Shown here piece by piece: positions 5,106-5,752 of a stretch of 5,752 nt of DNA (position 1 is its first letter; each line of letters begins with the position of its first letter). Origin of the DNA: JADFOB01 sp964651325 (GTDB taxonomy: Bacteria; Planctomycetota; Phycisphaerae; UBA1845). The notes under the pieces are model-generated. The model made no database searches. It saw only the letters and a program-made list of their open reading frames with translations, and was not told the origin of the DNA. A program made the position numbers and the translations under genes. The stretch is from NCBI GenBank assembly GCA_964651325.1, contig CAZYXP010000215.1:1-5752 (forward strand), written 5' to 3'.

Positions 5106-5752
5106 ATGGCTGAGATCGCATTCACCACCGAGCAAACCGAGGCCATCACGACGACGGGCGAGAGCTTGATCGTCAGCGCCGCCGCCGGGTCCGGAAAAAC
5201 GGCCGTCCTGGCCGAGCGCTGCGCCTACCTTGTATGCGATGCCCCCAAGGCCTACCGCTGCGATGTCGATCAGCTCGTCGTGCTCACCTTTACCGAAGCC
5301 ACCGCCGCCGAGATGCGCACGCGCATCGTGTCCGCGCTCCGCAAACGCCTGACCAGCAATCCCCACAGCGAGCATCTCGCGAAGCAAGTGGCGCTGATCG
5401 GCACCGCAACCATTTCGACGATTCATTCCTTCTGTCTGTGGATGATTCGCCGGTGGTTCAACGAGGTTGATCTCGATCCGTCGGCGATGATGCTAGACAC
5501 GGCCGAAGCCGATCTGCTCAAGAACGAGGTATTGGAAGAGCTGTTTGCGGACCTCTACACCCAGTCCGAAAACCCAGACGCTCCGCCGCTCGGCTCCCTC
5601 GACCCGCCGCTTGAAGCAGCGGACTCGTCGCCCGGCGCGGCCATGACGCGCTTTGTGGACGAATACGGCCAGGGCAGCGATTTCACGCTTCGAAAGTTCG
5701 TCTTATCGCTCCACGAATTCGTCGAATCACTCCCCGAGCCGGACCAATGGCT
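5106..5752 (+). CDS. addA: AddA-type helicase/nuclease subunit of the AddAB recombination complex (N-terminal part)
   Basis: The frame is open from ATG 5106 to the right edge (215 codons plus two bases). AddA is a UvrD-like superfamily 1 helicase with a C-terminal nuclease; with AddB it processes double-strand DNA ends for recombination repair. Visible here are the Q motif (FTTEQ, Gln10), Walker A (AAAGSGKT, 25-32, Lys31), motif Ia (VVLTFTEATAAEMRTRI, 58-74) and motif Ib (TISTIHSFC, 102-110). These are followed by the AddA-typical stretch NEVDLDP...DTAEADLLKNEVLEELFADLY, which favours AddA over UvrD, PcrA or RecB. The helicase C-terminal half and the nuclease lie outside the window. The start at 5106 fits the usual AddA N-terminus; an in-frame ATG at 5076 would add ten residues. 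Neither has a clear Shine-Dalgarno. The expected partner addB is not upstream here; it may lie downstream or elsewhere. Confidence 0.9.
   Translation, partial: MAEIAFTTEQTEAITTTGESLIVSAAAGSGKTAVLAERCAYLVCDAPKAYRCDVDQLVVLTFTEATAAEMRTRIVSALRKRLTSNPHSEHLAKQVALIGTATISTIHSFCLWMIRRWFNEVDLDPSAMMLDTAEADLLKNEVLEELFADLYTQSENPDAPPLGSLDPPLEAADSSPGAAMTRFVDEYGQGSDFTLRKFVLSLHEFVESLPEPDQW

Noticed and set aside
4815..5426. Minus-strand 203-codon open frame
   Set aside because: It overlaps the Walker A and motif Ia region of addA on the opposite strand; its Gly/Ala/Arg-rich translation is a shadow.
1..5752. A new multi-gene defence or biosynthetic system
   Set aside because: The genes are spaced widely, the minus-strand genes share only an envelope location, and addA is a standard repair gene. 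Nothing links them into one pathway.

Overview
The window looks like part of a GC-rich bacterial chromosome, most likely from the Planctomycetota or a similar environmental lineage. That placement is inferred from three things: the style of the proteins (PQQ-type beta-propeller lipoprotein, lipoproteins pairing a PPC-like domain with a metzincin-like peptidase, a zinc-ribbon protein resembling the MJ0042 type), the GC-rich codon use, and spacers full of short palindromic repeats. No RNA gene, CRISPR array, transposase or phage gene was found.

Layout, left to right. Positions 1-1021 (minus) hold the first 340 codons of a PQQ-like beta-propeller lipoprotein that runs off the left edge. Positions 1022-1438 are non-coding and carry several inverted repeats, including a perfect 11-bp inverted repeat around a degenerate octamer repeat. 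Positions 1439-1657 (minus) hold a small, probably real zinc-ribbon protein. Positions 1867-3069 (minus) and 3465-4739 (minus) encode two paralogous lipoproteins, each with an N-terminal PPC-like beta-sandwich and a C-terminal zinc-peptidase domain with HExxHxxGxxH and a Met-turn. The spacer between them (3070-3464) is rich in repeats: two and a half copies of a 30-bp repeat, then a 100-bp unit with perfect 13-bp inverted ends that contains an 18-bp tandem duplication. Positions 4740-5105 are a divergent intergenic region. From 5106 (plus) to the right edge is the N-terminal part of AddA, the helicase/nuclease subunit of the AddAB recombination complex.

The four minus-strand genes do not form a tight operon, since they are separated by about 210 to 420 bp of sequence. 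Three of them encode predicted lipoproteins, so exported proteins anchored at the cell envelope are the common theme; no shared pathway is evident. The divergent addA is a housekeeping DNA-repair gene with no visible link to them. No convincing new multi-gene system is present. The points most worth following up are the metallopeptidase paralog pair with its N-terminal PPC domain and the palindromic repeat elements in the spacers.
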